A stretch of DNA of 39,725 nt from an uncultured Aquimonas sp. (GTDB lineage Bacteria > Pseudomonadota > Gammaproteobacteria > Xanthomonadales > Xanthomonadaceae), in assembly GCA_946481615.1 (NCBI GenBank), contig CAMLOR010000005.1, positions 1 to 39,725 of the forward strand. Direction: 5' to 3'. Below are positions 27,908 to 35,968 of this stretch, one piece after another (the stretch's first letter is position 1; each line of letters starts with the position of its first letter). Under the pieces are notes generated by a model, which ran no database searches, was not told the DNA's origin, and saw only the letters and a list, made by a program, of their open reading frames with translations. Both the position numbers and the translations under genes were made by a program.

Positions 27908-28346
27908 CGAGATTCTCCTGGCCGGCGATCTTCACCAGCAGACGACTGTCCGTCTTGACGCAGGTGCCGCCGGCGTTTATCAGCCAGCCGCGGCTGTTGT
28001 AGGCGCTGCACTGGTAGGTGCTGTTGTCGAGGTGGCTCAGCGTGACGCCGCGCGGCAAGGAGGCCGACCACACGACCGCATCGTCGGAATCGCGAACTTC
28101 GATGACGCCCGACGCGAGCATCAGTCGCGCCGCGGCGTTGCTGGCCGGCAGGCTCTTCTCATTGCGCAACGCCAGCGACCTAGCGCGGCCGACGGCGTCG
28201 GCCAGGTCGCCGCGCGCCTGCATCTGGCGCGCGCTGTCGAGCCATCGCATGGTGAAGGGAATGGCGAGCAACATCAGGAAGGCGCTGATCGCAAGGCCGA
28301 TCATCACCTCGATTGCCGTGAAGCCGCGCTGGCGGGAGATCACCAT
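27891..28346 (-). CDS. FimT/GspH-like minor pilin, 151 aa
   Basis: The leader I-S-R-Q-R-G is followed by F-T-A-I-E-V-M-I-G-L-A-I-S-A-F-L-M-L-L-A-I-P, with Glu at +5 and Phe at +1. The helix is followed by A-R-G-D-L-A-D-A-V-G-R-A-R-S-L-A-L-R-N, typical of FimT/GspH (R-S-x-A-x-x-R/N), and a beta-rich head with S-T-Y-Q-C-S-A-Y-N-S-R-G-W. In competent bacteria FimT binds DNA; here that role is unproven. It overlaps the pilE-like stop by 7 nt. Confidence 0.88.
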   Translation of the reverse strand: MVISRQRGFTAIEVMIGLAISAFLMLLAIPFTMRWLDSARQMQARGDLADAVGRARSLALRNEKSLPASNAAARLMLASGVIEVRDSDDAVVWSASLPRGVTLSHLDNSTYQCSAYNSRGWLINAGGTCVKTDSRLLVKIAGQENLDVELL

Positions 28347-28795
28347 GTCGTACCCACTCCCACCTTGGCGCATGCCGCGGTCATGGTCTTTTCGTTGGCG
28401 CTGGTGAGCTTGACCTCGCAGCCCGTCAGACGCGGGGCCGACGTGGCTTTCCATTTCGCCTCGAGGGTGTAGCCGCCGGCGGGCGCACCGGCGGTGTAGT
28501 GGAACTCGAAGTCGGCACCGACCGACGGCGCCCAACCCTTGAAAACGGCCATCACGTCGGCGGTGGTGGTCTTGTTGGTGCCGTAGTACGTGAGCTTGCG
28601 CTGCAGGTAGTTCTCGACGTTCACAGCGAGCGCCGAAAGATCCGTCTGCGCCGTACGGACCTTGCTCTTGTAGATGAAGTCCTGATAGGCCGGGATCGCT
28701 ATCGCGAGCAGGATGCCCAGGATCGCGATCACGATGATCAATTCGATCAACGTGAAGCCGCGTTGTCGCGCGGTGTGTTGCATGGTGTATCGCAT
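28340..28795 (-). CDS. Type IV pilin (PilE/PilA-like), 151 aa
   Basis: ATG 28795 has AGGGGG about 6 nt upstream; ATG 28783 lacks a good site. The leader A-R-Q-R-G is followed by F-T-L-I-E-L-I-I-V-I-A-I-L-G-I-L-L-A-I-A-I-P-A-Y-Q-D-F, the classic N-methylated pilin helix with Phe at +1 and Glu at +5. The head has V-E-N-Y-L-Q-R-K-L-T-Y-Y and two cysteines (T-G-C-E and A-A-C-A) near the end that can form the D-loop disulphide. It heads the ten-gene chain, so it is the likely main or priming subunit. PilE of xanthomonads is similar in size and also sits with the minor pilins. Confidence 0.92.
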   Translation of the reverse strand: MRYTMQHTARQRGFTLIELIIVIAILGILLAIAIPAYQDFIYKSKVRTAQTDLSALAVNVENYLQRKLTYYGTNKTTTADVMAVFKGWAPSVGADFEFHYTAGAPAGGYTLEAKWKATSAPRLTGCEVKLTSANEKTMTAACAKVGVGTTW

Positions 28796-28825
28796 GTCGC
28801 CCCCTGTGGCGCTTGCAGCTTTGCA

Positions 28826-28848
28826 GCCGCGGCCAGTCTTGCCGCGGC
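28826..28848. terminator. Hairpin between the AraC gene and the pilin operon
   Basis: GCCGCGGC-cagtctt-GCCGCGGC gives an 8-bp stem with a 7-nt loop in the 140-nt gap between the AraC stop (28936) and the pilE-like start (28795). It may end araC transcription or lie in the pilin leader. No clear -35/-10 or sigma-54 box was found in the gap. Confidence 0.35.
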
Positions 28849-28935
28849 TTGTTACCGTCCCTGTGAATCCGCTCTCACTGCCCCGGCGCGCGCCGTCAAT
28901 CGCGCAAGAATCGCCAACGCCGCATGTCCCCTCGC

Positions 28936-29730
28936 TCAGGCCGCGCGCGTACTGCGCAGCGCCGTGGCGCTGGCGCCGAAATGCTGCCGGAACGCGCGCG
29001 CGAAGATCGGCGCGCTGTCGAACCCCACGCGCCGCATCACCTCGCGCACCGGCAGATCGGTGTCGACGATCAGCCGCCGCGCGCGCTGCATGCGCTCGCG
29101 GCTGCGGAACTGATGCGGCGCCTCGCCGAACACCTTGTGGAACATGCGCACGAAGTGCGATGTCGACAGGCGCGCGACGCGCGCGCAGCCCGGCACGTCG
29201 ATGTCCGCATCCGGCGTCGCAAGCACGGCGCGCGCGCGCGCCAGCCGCACGAAAAGCTCGCGGCGGCGCTGCAGCGTACGCCCGTGGCAGCGCTCGATCT
29301 GCCCGTCGCATTCGCGCTGCGCGTCCTGCACCGCGTCCACCCACGGCTGCAACGCCTCGCCCTGTAGCCGACGCGTGCCGGCGCGTGCCAGGGTTTCGGC
29401 GAGCCGCTGCATCGCTTCGGCGACGCGCGTGCCCGGCGCGTGCATCAGCGGCAGCAAACCGTGCTCCGTATCACGCAGGCACGCCGCATCGGGCCAGAGG
29501 CACAGCACTTCCACGCGCTCGGCCGGTTCGGCGTACAGACGCTGCGCGACGCGGCCGTCGTCCACGATCACGCTGCCCGCAGGCAGTTCCAGCGCGTGAT
29601 CGGGCGCCGCCCAGCGCACCCGGCCTCGCAGCACCAGCACCACCATGGTCTGTTCTGCCGTCCGCGGCAGCACGCCTGCGAGCGGCGACATGCGTGCGCG
29701 GTGGCGCGCATCCCCTTGCATCGGTTCCAT
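28936..29730 (-). CDS. AraC-type transcriptional regulator, 264 aa
   Basis: An N-terminal cupin-like sensor (about 20-95: M-V-V-L-V-L-R-G-R-V-R-W-A, then L-P-A-G-S-V-I-V-D-D) is followed by a C-terminal AraC DNA-binding domain (about 160-260). The domain has two HTH motifs: V-A-R-L-S-T-S-H-F-V-R-M-F-H-K-V-F-G-E-A with P-H-Q-F, and V-R-E-V-M-R-R-V-G-F-D-S-A-P-I-F-A-R-A-F-R. It lies upstream of the pilin operon on the same strand and so may regulate it; this is inferred from position. The ligand is unknown. Read-through into the operon is possible if the 28826-28848 hairpin does not stop transcription. Confidence 0.93.
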   Translation of the reverse strand: MEPMQGDARHRARMSPLAGVLPRTAEQTMVVLVLRGRVRWAAPDHALELPAGSVIVDDGRVAQRLYAEPAERVEVLCLWPDAACLRDTEHGLLPLMHAPGTRVAEAMQRLAETLARAGTRRLQGEALQPWVDAVQDAQRECDGQIERCHGRTLQRRRELFVRLARARAVLATPDADIDVPGCARVARLSTSHFVRMFHKVFGEAPHQFRSRERMQRARRLIVDTDLPVREVMRRVGFDSAPIFARAFRQHFGASATALRSTRAA

Positions 29731-29775
29731 CGTCTTCCCCCTTGCGCGGAGCGCAGTGGGTCCGGCAAATGCCAG

Positions 29776-30453
29776 TCATTGCGGCGGTCCGTCCCGACGA
29801 AGTTCCGACGGAGAGGCAACGAAGTTCCGATCCGCGTACCCGTCGCGTCGCTCAGTGACGCCGTGCGGCATGAACTGCGCACCGAGCGGCACGGCGGCGG
29901 GCTCATGCGCCGCCCGGGTCAGCCAGCGCGCACCGCCGATGAGCAAGGCGGCGCCCAGCGCCAGCACCAGCAACACCAGCAACAGCGCGAGCCAGGCACG
30001 CGAGGCAACGGCGGCGGCCTGCGGTCCGGGCGCCATCGCGCCCTGCAGGACCTGCTCCATGGTCTCGAGCGTGTCGAACTGCGCCTCCGGTGCGGCATCG
30101 AGCACGGGCGACACCGCCGCCACCAGCGCATAGCCGACGCGCGGCACGGTGCGGATGTAGCGCGAATCGCGCGCGCCGTCGCCGAAGGCCTTGCGCAGCT
30201 GCGAGATGGCGTTGGTGATCACGTCTTCGGTCGGGAACTCGCCACGCCACACTTCCAGCAGCAGCCGCTCCTTCGACACCGGCTGGCCGCCGAAATGAAC
30301 GAGCACTTCCAGCACCGCGGCCGCTTTCGGCATCAGGCGCGTGCAACGTTCGCCGTCGTGCACTTCGTTGAGCGCACGGTCGAGCCGGCAGGCGCCGATG
30401 CTTATGTGCCTTGCGTGCAGCAGCTGCCGTTCGAACTCCTGTTCCGCTCCCAT
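29776..30453 (-). CDS. Membrane-anchored winged-helix regulator (ToxR/CadC type), 225 aa
   Basis: Residues 15-112 form an OmpR-type winged helix: L-E-V-L-V-H-F-G-G-Q-P-V-S-K-E-R-L-L-L-E-V-W, then I-T-N-A-I-S-Q-L-R-K-A-F-G-D and Y-I-R-T-V-P-R-V-G-Y. There is no receiver domain. A single membrane span lies at about 154-173, leaving a periplasmic tail of about 50 residues, much shorter than in CadC-like proteins. It should bind DNA from the membrane. It is divergent from the ECF sigma gene with about 250 bp between and may control that unit, which is inference from layout. Confidence 0.9.
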   Translation of the reverse strand: MGAEQEFERQLLHARHISIGACRLDRALNEVHDGERCTRLMPKAAAVLEVLVHFGGQPVSKERLLLEVWRGEFPTEDVITNAISQLRKAFGDGARDSRYIRTVPRVGYALVAAVSPVLDAAPEAQFDTLETMEQVLQGAMAPGPQAAAVASRAWLALLLVLLVLALGAALLIGGARWLTRAAHEPAAVPLGAQFMPHGVTERRDGYADRNFVASPSELRRDGPPQ

Positions 30454-30705
30454 CTTCGATCCTTGAGTGAACTGCGGCGGCGCGCGGGGGCGGGTCGCGT
30501 CGCGGCGGGTAGGTGCGACCCGATAGCGACCTGCCCGGAGGCGGCGCTGCCCCTTGGGGACGCAAGAGAACCGAAACGGGAAGCGGACCGCATTCGTATC
30601 ACCCGGGCGCCGTGGCTTCGCAACCTGAGACGAAATTCACCTTTGTTGCGTCATCGCGAGGCCATCACTCCGTATGATTCCCTGGCAGGCGATGGGGGGA
30701 CGGAC
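30454..30705. promoter_or_regulatory. Divergent promoter region of the wHTH and ECF genes
   Basis: About 250 bases between the two divergent regulatory genes. TATGAT at 30673-30678 could be a -10 box for the ECF gene, 27 nt before its start; TTGCGT upstream has a 21-nt spacing, too long for a good sigma-70 promoter. GGGGGGA just before ATG 30706 is a ribosome site. Nothing else is clear. Confidence 0.3.
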
Positions 30706-31278
30706 ATGAGCGGCGACGACGCGCAGGCGCGCGAACAGATCACCCAGTTGTTGCGGGCCTGGAGCGGCGGCGACGCCGGCGCGGCCGACGCCGTGCTGTC
30801 GCTCGTTTACGAGCGCATCCGCCAGCTCGCCGCGCGCAGGTTGCGCGGCGATGCCGGCGGCGCGCAGCTGCAGCCCACCGAGTTGGCCAACGAACTGGTG
30901 ATCAACCTGCTCGGCGCCGACGTCGACTGGCGCGACCGCGTGCATTTCTTCAAGACGGTCGCGGTGGCGATGCGCAACATCCTGCACGATCTCGGCCGCC
31001 GCCAGGCCAGCGCCAAGCGCGGCGGCGGCCAGGTGCGCATCACGCTGGGCGCGGCCGAGGACGTGGCCGACGAGCGCGGCGACGACGCCGAAGCGCTGTA
31101 CGACGCGCTCACGCAGCTGCGCGCGAGCGATCCGCGCAAGGCCGACGTGATCGAACTCAACTACCTGGTGGGTCTGGAGCTCGAGGAGGTGGCGAAGGTG
31201 CTCGACATCTCGCTCGCCACCGTCAACCGCGATCTGCGATTCGCCCGCACCTGGCTCAAGCAACGTCTCGAAACATGA
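30706..31278 (+). CDS. ECF-type RNA polymerase sigma factor, 190 aa
   Basis: An ECF sigma factor of the group found with Ser/Thr kinases. Region 2 (about 10-85) has A-D-A-V-L-S-L-V-Y-E-R-I-R-Q-L-A-A-R-R-L and the hallmark L-Q-P-T-E-L-A-N-E-L, then F-F-K-T-V-A-V-A-M-R-N-I-L. Region 4 (about 130-188) has L-N-Y-L-V-G-L-E-L-E-E-V-A-K-V-L-D-I-S and T-V-N-R-D-L-R-F-A. No anti-sigma gene is next to it. Its stop overlaps the kinase start (ATGA), so the kinase is the probable partner that switches it on, perhaps by phosphorylation. Confidence 0.95.
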   Translation: MSGDDAQAREQITQLLRAWSGGDAGAADAVLSLVYERIRQLAARRLRGDAGGAQLQPTELANELVINLLGADVDWRDRVHFFKTVAVAMRNILHDLGRRQASAKRGGGQVRITLGAAEDVADERGDDAEALYDALTQLRASDPRKADVIELNYLVGLELEEVAKVLDISLATVNRDLRFARTWLKQRLET

Positions 31279-34004
31279 CCGACACGCGATGGCAGACGCT
31301 GGAGCGTCTGTTCGAAGAAGGACTGGAGATCGCGCCCGACGCGCGCGAAGGCTGGCTCGCCGGGCAGAGCCTCGACGAAGCCTTGCACGCCGAGCTGCGC
31401 GCGATGTTCGCCGCCGAATCGGGTGCGGCCGGGTTGTCGAGCAGCTTCGATGCGGTGCTCGCCGAAGCCCTGGACGTGCCGCTGCCCGGCATGCGGTTGG
31501 GGCCGTACCGCCTGCTGCGCGAACTGGGCAGCGGCGGCATGGGGCATGTGTTCCTGGCCGAGCGCGCCGACGATCAGTTCCGGCAACAGGTGGCGATCAA
31601 GCTGATCCGCGGCCAATCCGGCACGATGGCGGCGCGCCAGTTGCGGCACGAGCGACAGGTGCTGGCCGAACTCGTGCATCCCAACATCGCGCGCCTGCTC
31701 GACGGCGGCGAAACGCCCGGTGGTCAGCCCTATCTCGTGATGGAGTACGTGCCGGGCGCGCCGATCACCGCGGCCTGCAGCAAGCTCGCGTTGCCGCGTG
31801 CGCAACGCGTGGCGCTGGTGCGTGACGTGGCGCATGCGGTGCACTACGCGCATCAGCGCCTGATCGTGCATCGCGACATCAAGCCCGCCAACGTGCTGCT
31901 GCGCGACGACGGCGTGCCGTTGCTGCTCGACTTCGGCATCGCGAAACTGCTTGACGGCGAAGCGCGCGTCGCCGAGGCCACGCAGCCTTGGTTCACGCCG
32001 GCCTACGCCAGCCCCGAGCAGCGCGCCGGCCTGCCGCTCAGCACCGCCACCGACGTGTACGCGCTCGGTCTGCTGCTGTTCGAGCTGGTGGCCGATCGCT
32101 CACCGGCGCCGGACGCCGAGGGCGCGCTGCCGCCGGCGCGCGATCTGCTTGGGCGCGAACTCGATCGCATCGTGCAGCGCGCCACCGCCGTGGACCCGGT
32201 GCGCCGGTATTCCTCGGCCGAAGCCCTGGCCGACGATCTGCATCGTCTTCTTGTCGGCGAACCCGTGCAGGCCATGCCCGACAGCGTGGGCTATCGCATC
32301 GGCAAGCGCGTGCGCCGCCATCCCGTTGCCAGCGCGCTGGCCATGGCCGCCGTCGTGCTGCTCGCCGTGTTCGCCTGGCGCCTGGCCGACGAGCGCGACC
32401 GCGCGCTGCAGGCCGAGGCCAAGGCGCGCATCGCCGAAGCGCAGGCGCAACGCGAGGCGCAGGCGGCCGAAGGCGTCACGGCCTATCTCGTGGATCTATT
32501 CCGCGCCGCCGATCCCGAACAGGCGCGCGGCGCCAGCATGACGCCGTCCGCGCTCATCGATCGCGGCAACGAGCGTCTGGCGCGCGCCGAGGTTCCGACC
32601 GCGCAGCGTGCGCGCCTGCTCGGCGCGTTCGGCGAGATCTACGTCAACCTCGGACACCCGGAAAAAGCCTCGGAGGCCCTCGAATCGGCGCTGGCCGATG
32701 CCGACGCGCTGCCGACGCCGACGCGCGCGAAGCTGCTCGCGGAACTGGCCGGAGCCGCGGAAGCGCGCCAGCGCTTCGTCGAAACGGAACGCCATTATCG
32801 CGACGCCGTGGCGCTGTGGCGCCAGGTGGGCGACGAGCGCGAACTGGCCGATGCGCTCGGCGGCCTGGGCCTGGCGCTCTCGCGCAACAACCGCGACGAC
32901 GAGGCCGAAGCGATACTGCGCGAAGCCGTCGCCATCAGCCGCCGGCTCGATGGCGCCGGTGCGCCGTCGACGCTGCTGGTGCAAGTCTCGCTGGCCGAAG
33001 CGCTGTTCAATGCCCAGAAACGGGAGACCGCACTCGAACTGATGCGCGAAAGCATCGCGGGCCTGCGCCGCCAGCTGCGGCCCGACGATTTCGATCTGAT
33101 CTCGGCACTGGGTTTCTACGGCACCATGCTGCGCGACAGCGGCGACAACGACGCCGCCGAACAGGTGCTGCTCGAGATCCTGAAGCATCGCCAGGCCGTG
33201 CTCGAACACGACAGCCAGCGCCTGGCGCTGGTGCACAACAACCTGGGCCGTGTGTACTACAACCGCGGCCAGACGCTGAAGGCCGCGGAGCAGTTTCGCA
33301 TCGTCTACGACATGGGCGGCCGCGAAGGCGCGCAGAACGATCCCTCGCGCGCGCTCGACATGCTCAATCTGGCCTCGATCTACGAGGAGGTGGGCGACTA
33401 CGAGAACGCGTTGCCGCTGATGCGCCAGGGCGCGCAGATCACCGAGGGCAACCCCGAAGCCGGCATCCTGATCGCCACCGGCCGCCAGAACCTGGGACGC
33501 TTGCTGATGCTGTCCGGACATGCCGAGGAGGCGCGGGTCTGGCTGGAGAAACCTCTCGACACCGTCGATTCGCCCGACTACGCCCTCGAGCGCGGCCGCC
33601 AGCGCATCCACCTGGCCGACTGGCACCGGCGCTACGGCAGCCTCGATCGCGCCGAACAGTGGCTGCGCGAAGCCGACGCCCATCTCGACGACATCGGCGG
33701 ACCGCAAAGCCCGCGCATCGCCGCGATCGAGCGCATCCGCGGCCAGATCCTCGCCCGGCGCGGCGACCGCGACGGCGCGCGCAAGTTGCTGGAGTCGGCG
33801 AGCGCACGTCTGGTGCAGGCCCGCAATGCGCGCTACGTGGGCGTGGGCGACCTCGCGCTGGAACTGGCCGACCTCGCGCTGGCCGATGGCGACGTCGAAC
33901 GCGCGCGGCGCGAACTCGAACGTGCACGCGACATCCTCGATCCGCAGCTGGCACCGAACGCGCCGCAGCGCGCGCGCTGGGCGGCGATGCAGCGGCGGTT
34001 GTGA
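31275..34004 (+). CDS. Ser/Thr protein kinase with TM and TPR-like repeats, 909 aa
   Basis: The kinase domain (about 78-330) has the glycine loop G-S-G-G-M-G near 86, A-I-K near 103, catalytic H-R-D-I-K-P-A-N near 199, D-F-G-I-A-K near 218 and A-S-P-E-Q near 245. A membrane span lies at about 349-371, then a coiled segment rich in Ala/Glu/Arg, then TPR-like helical pairs to the end (for example L-G-E/A-L and E-T-E-R-H-Y-R-D-A-V-A-L-W near 510). Kinases of this layout pair with ECF sigma factors of the same group. The kinase faces the cytoplasm and the TPR-like part should be periplasmic, where it may sense a peptide or partner. All key catalytic residues are present. Confidence 0.95.
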   Translation: MTDTRWQTLERLFEEGLEIAPDAREGWLAGQSLDEALHAELRAMFAAESGAAGLSSSFDAVLAEALDVPLPGMRLGPYRLLRELGSGGMGHVFLAERADDQFRQQVAIKLIRGQSGTMAARQLRHERQVLAELVHPNIARLLDGGETPGGQPYLVMEYVPGAPITAACSKLALPRAQRVALVRDVAHAVHYAHQRLIVHRDIKPANVLLRDDGVPLLLDFGIAKLLDGEARVAEATQPWFTPAYASPEQRAGLPLSTATDVYALGLLLFELVADRSPAPDAEGALPPARDLLGRELDRIVQRATAVDPVRRYSSAEALADDLHRLLVGEPVQAMPDSVGYRIGKRVRRHPVASALAMAAVVLLAVFAWRLADERDRALQAEAKARIAEAQAQREAQAAEGVTAYLVDLFRAADPEQARGASMTPSALIDRGNERLARAEVPTAQRARLLGAFGEIYVNLGHPEKASEALESALADADALPTPTRAKLLAELAGAAEARQRFVETERHYRDAVALWRQVGDERELADALGGLGLALSRNNRDDEAEAILREAVAISRRLDGAGAPSTLLVQVSLAEALFNAQKRETALELMRESIAGLRRQLRPDDFDLISALGFYGTMLRDSGDNDAAEQVLLEILKHRQAVLEHDSQRLALVHNNLGRVYYNRGQTLKAAEQFRIVYDMGGREGAQNDPSRALDMLNLASIYEEVGDYENALPLMRQGAQITEGNPEAGILIATGRQNLGRLLMLSGHAEEARVWLEKPLDTVDSPDYALERGRQRIHLADWHRRYGSLDRAEQWLREADAHLDDIGGPQSPRIAAIERIRGQILARRGDRDGARKLLESASARLVQARNARYVGVGDLALELADLALADGDVERARRELERARDILDPQLAPNAPQRARWAAMQRRL

Positions 34005-34219
34005 CGACAGTGGCGGACATGACGGTCCGCGAAGGCAACGACCTGCAATGGCTTCGCGACCGGTCCGACTGCCCGGGATCGTGCGACTCCATTCCGATTC
34101 ACGATGCGGCTTTCGGGGAGCCATCTGCAGCAAGCGCCCGGCATCGTGATACGGCAAGTCGTTAGGGCGCCCTCGCGACCCTCGCTTGCCTGGTGGAGCT
34201 TGCCGACTCGATCGGCAGC

Positions 34220-34741
34220 TCAACGCCGGCCTGACGCTTCGCGCTCGAGCTGCCTCAGGTAATCCAGGAACGGAAATGCCTCTTCACAGGCCACGCTCCC
34301 ACCTCGGAACTCGCACTTTCTGACGTTCCCGAGAAAATCGGAAACCGCCGTCAGCTTCGAGTCGTCGACATCCCTAACCACGAACTGCGCGATTCCGTCC
34401 CTGCCACTCATTTGCAGCCATAGCGTGTACGAGTGCGCGCCCCTGCGATTCGCCGTCACCACCTCCGTACCGCGCAGAACTCGCCTTTGGATGCGCTCGG
34501 TGTCTGCTTCGATGTCCGGGGGATTGAATCCGTTGTACACATCGACGATCGGGCCGCTTCCACGTTTCACCCGATACAGAGCGAAATCAACCGGTATCTC
34601 ATGCGTCAGCTGGTCGCCTTGCCCGATCCCGAAGCACGCAGGTGGCGCAAAAACATTGCAATGTTGATATTTCTGTTGCGCAACGGCGGACGAAGAGAAC
34701 AACAACAGAGCGACGAAGAAAATTCGGGAGCGGCAAATCAT
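34220..34741 (-). CDS. Secreted unknown protein, 173 aa
   Basis: The signal peptide is M-I-C-R-S-R-I-F-F-V-A-L-L-L-F-S-S-S-A-V with cleavage after A-Q. The mature part has C-N-V-F-A-P-P-A-C-F-G-I-G-Q-G-D and C-E-F-R-G-G-S-V-A-C-E-E, so two cysteine pairs are likely in the periplasm. It follows the small immunity-like gene, separated by the strong hairpin at 34788-34824. I do not recognise a family. It could be a second immunity-like or accessory protein of the toxin locus, or an independent gene. Confidence 0.7.
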   Translation of the reverse strand: MICRSRIFFVALLLFSSSAVAQQKYQHCNVFAPPACFGIGQGDQLTHEIPVDFALYRVKRGSGPIVDVYNGFNPPDIEADTERIQRRVLRGTEVVTANRRGAHSYTLWLQMSGRDGIAQFVVRDVDDSKLTAVSDFLGNVRKCEFRGGSVACEEAFPFLDYLRQLEREASGRR

Positions 34742-34787
34742 TTTTTACCCAGCCCCATTGAACTCAAGAACTTCTTCGCGAACGCCA

Positions 34788-34824
34788 GAACGAACAAGGC
34801 CCGCGAAGCGGGCCTTGTTCGTTC
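34788..34824. terminator. Perfect 17-bp hairpin at the immunity gene stop
   Basis: GAACGAACAAGGCCCGC-gaa-GCGGGCCTTGTTCGTTC is a perfect 17-bp stem with a 3-nt loop overlapping the stop codon of the small acidic gene. It would stop or slow transcription before the next gene, or protect the mRNA end. No T-run follows on the - strand. Confidence 0.7.
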
Positions 34825-35107
34825 AAGAGGACCAATCTTCCTCACCAATATCGCCTGCGAATATCTCGAGCACAATCTTCTGGTGCTCGAAAAGGCGATA
34901 CGCCAGCGCGGCAATGCCGCGCATGTCGAGAGTTACGTCGGCGTCGGGAGCAATTCCATCGTTGGCTTCACTTACAGCGGCGAACGACTGCATCATCATG
35001 AACTCCAGGAACGCTTTGCGCCGCTGATTCGATTCGGATTCGACCGTTCTTTCGAACTCGGACCGATAAAGAAGTGCGTCTGCACGCGCCATGGGGGCAG
35101 ATTTCAT
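34823..35107 (-). CDS. Small acidic protein, probable immunity protein, 94 aa
   Basis: ATG 35107 has AGAGGC upstream, within the end of the toxin gene; the frame is open further up but that part is not needed. The protein is helical and acidic (E-F-E-R-T-V-E-S-E-S, A-D-V-T-L-D-M-R-G-I, ending D-I-G-E-E-D-W). It starts 1 nt after the toxin-like stop. Position, size and acidity are typical of immunity proteins for polymorphic toxins. The family is not recognised. Inhibition of the upstream product is inferred. Confidence 0.65.
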   Translation of the reverse strand: MKSAPMARADALLYRSEFERTVESESNQRRKAFLEFMMMQSFAAVSEANDGIAPDADVTLDMRGIAALAYRLFEHQKIVLEIFAGDIGEEDWSS

Positions 35108-35108
35108 T

Positions 35109-35843
35109 TCAGTGCCTCTGTAGCTTTTCATAGTTCGGGATGTTCGAGGCAGGCAATGTCTCCAATGACATTTTCCCAGTGAACACGTTGCCGTTTGCAT
35201 CGATGACCATCATATTGCTGCCGCCGCTCTTGCCGCCACCAGAGTAGATAGTCGAGCCGTCGGCACCGAGGTCTTTCGCAGCCGACCATGCTCCCCCGCT
35301 CTCCTTCGTGATGCGTGCACTCAGGCCATCGAACGCCGCCACCTTTTCAGCTGCCGATGCCGTCGAATTCGCAAGGAGGCTGCGTGCCTCTTTGAACATT
35401 TCATGCGCGGAGCCGCTCAGCTTCAATGCCATCGCGGCTGCGCCAATGCTCGCACCACCCATTGCATCCCCTGCCGCGATGTCGCCGACCACCACGGCGG
35501 CATTCTGAAGCGCTGGCGCTCGCGACATAACCGCCATGGCAGCCTCAGGGGCGAGCGGACCGAGAAGCACTGCCGCCTGCGCAGTAACCGCTGCTCTGGC
35601 TTGCGTCGGCGTGAGTTCGGGCATCGCCATCGTGTAACGGTCTTGTGAGTAGAACGCACCGGACTCACGCCCATCCGGGTCAACGAACGTATAAGGACTA
35701 TTGTTGGCGTACCAATAGCGGTTGAAGTTCTCTTGGTCGGCAGGCTCGGGGTCGGGGCTGAGGAATCGAGCCGGTGTCGGCATGGCCGCCATGAGCAGCA
35801 CGGCGCTCAACACCGCCGTCCAGAAAACGTTGATCGGTCTCAT
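35109..35843 (-). CDS. Signal peptide + RHS-core end + toxin-like C-terminus, 244 aa
   Basis: ATG 35843 has GAGGAG upstream. Residues 1-25 are a signal peptide (F-W-T-A-V-L-S-A-V-L-L-M-A-A-M). At once there follows the closing motif of the RHS core, R-F-L-S-P-D-P-x, then N-R-Y-W-Y-A-N-N-S-P-Y-T-F-V-D-P-D-G-R-E. Normally this motif sits at the end of a protein of more than 1000 aa and precedes the variable toxin domain. Residues 70-160 are Ala-rich and helical; 185-244 hold D-G-S-T-I-Y-S-G-G-G-K and M-M-V-I-D-A-N-G-N-V-F-T-G-K, a beta pattern seen at the ends of several polymorphic toxins. The catalytic type is unknown. It looks like a minimal exported orphan RHS toxin. Confidence 0.75.
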   Translation of the reverse strand: MRPINVFWTAVLSAVLLMAAMPTPARFLSPDPEPADQENFNRYWYANNSPYTFVDPDGRESGAFYSQDRYTMAMPELTPTQARAAVTAQAAVLLGPLAPEAAMAVMSRAPALQNAAVVVGDIAAGDAMGGASIGAAAMALKLSGSAHEMFKEARSLLANSTASAAEKVAAFDGLSARITKESGGAWSAAKDLGADGSTIYSGGGKSGGSNMMVIDANGNVFTGKMSLETLPASNIPNYEKLQRH

Positions 35844-35876
35844 CGTTGCGCTCCTCGCCGTTGTCTTCTCGCGAGG

Positions 35877-35895
35877 GGAACGCCGGACGCGTTCC
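35877..35895. promoter_or_regulatory. Small inverted repeat before the toxin-like gene
   Basis: GGAACGC-cggac-GCGTTCC lies 34 nt upstream of the toxin-like ATG, in the 125-nt gap after cydB (stop 35969). It could be an operator for the toxin locus or a weak terminator of the cyd operon. Confidence 0.3.
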
Positions 35896-35968
35896 GGTAG
35901 CACGGTGGCAACGCTGGCCCCGAGACCATGGTTTGCGGTCGTAACGTTCAGTGAGCCGCGGCGACCGC

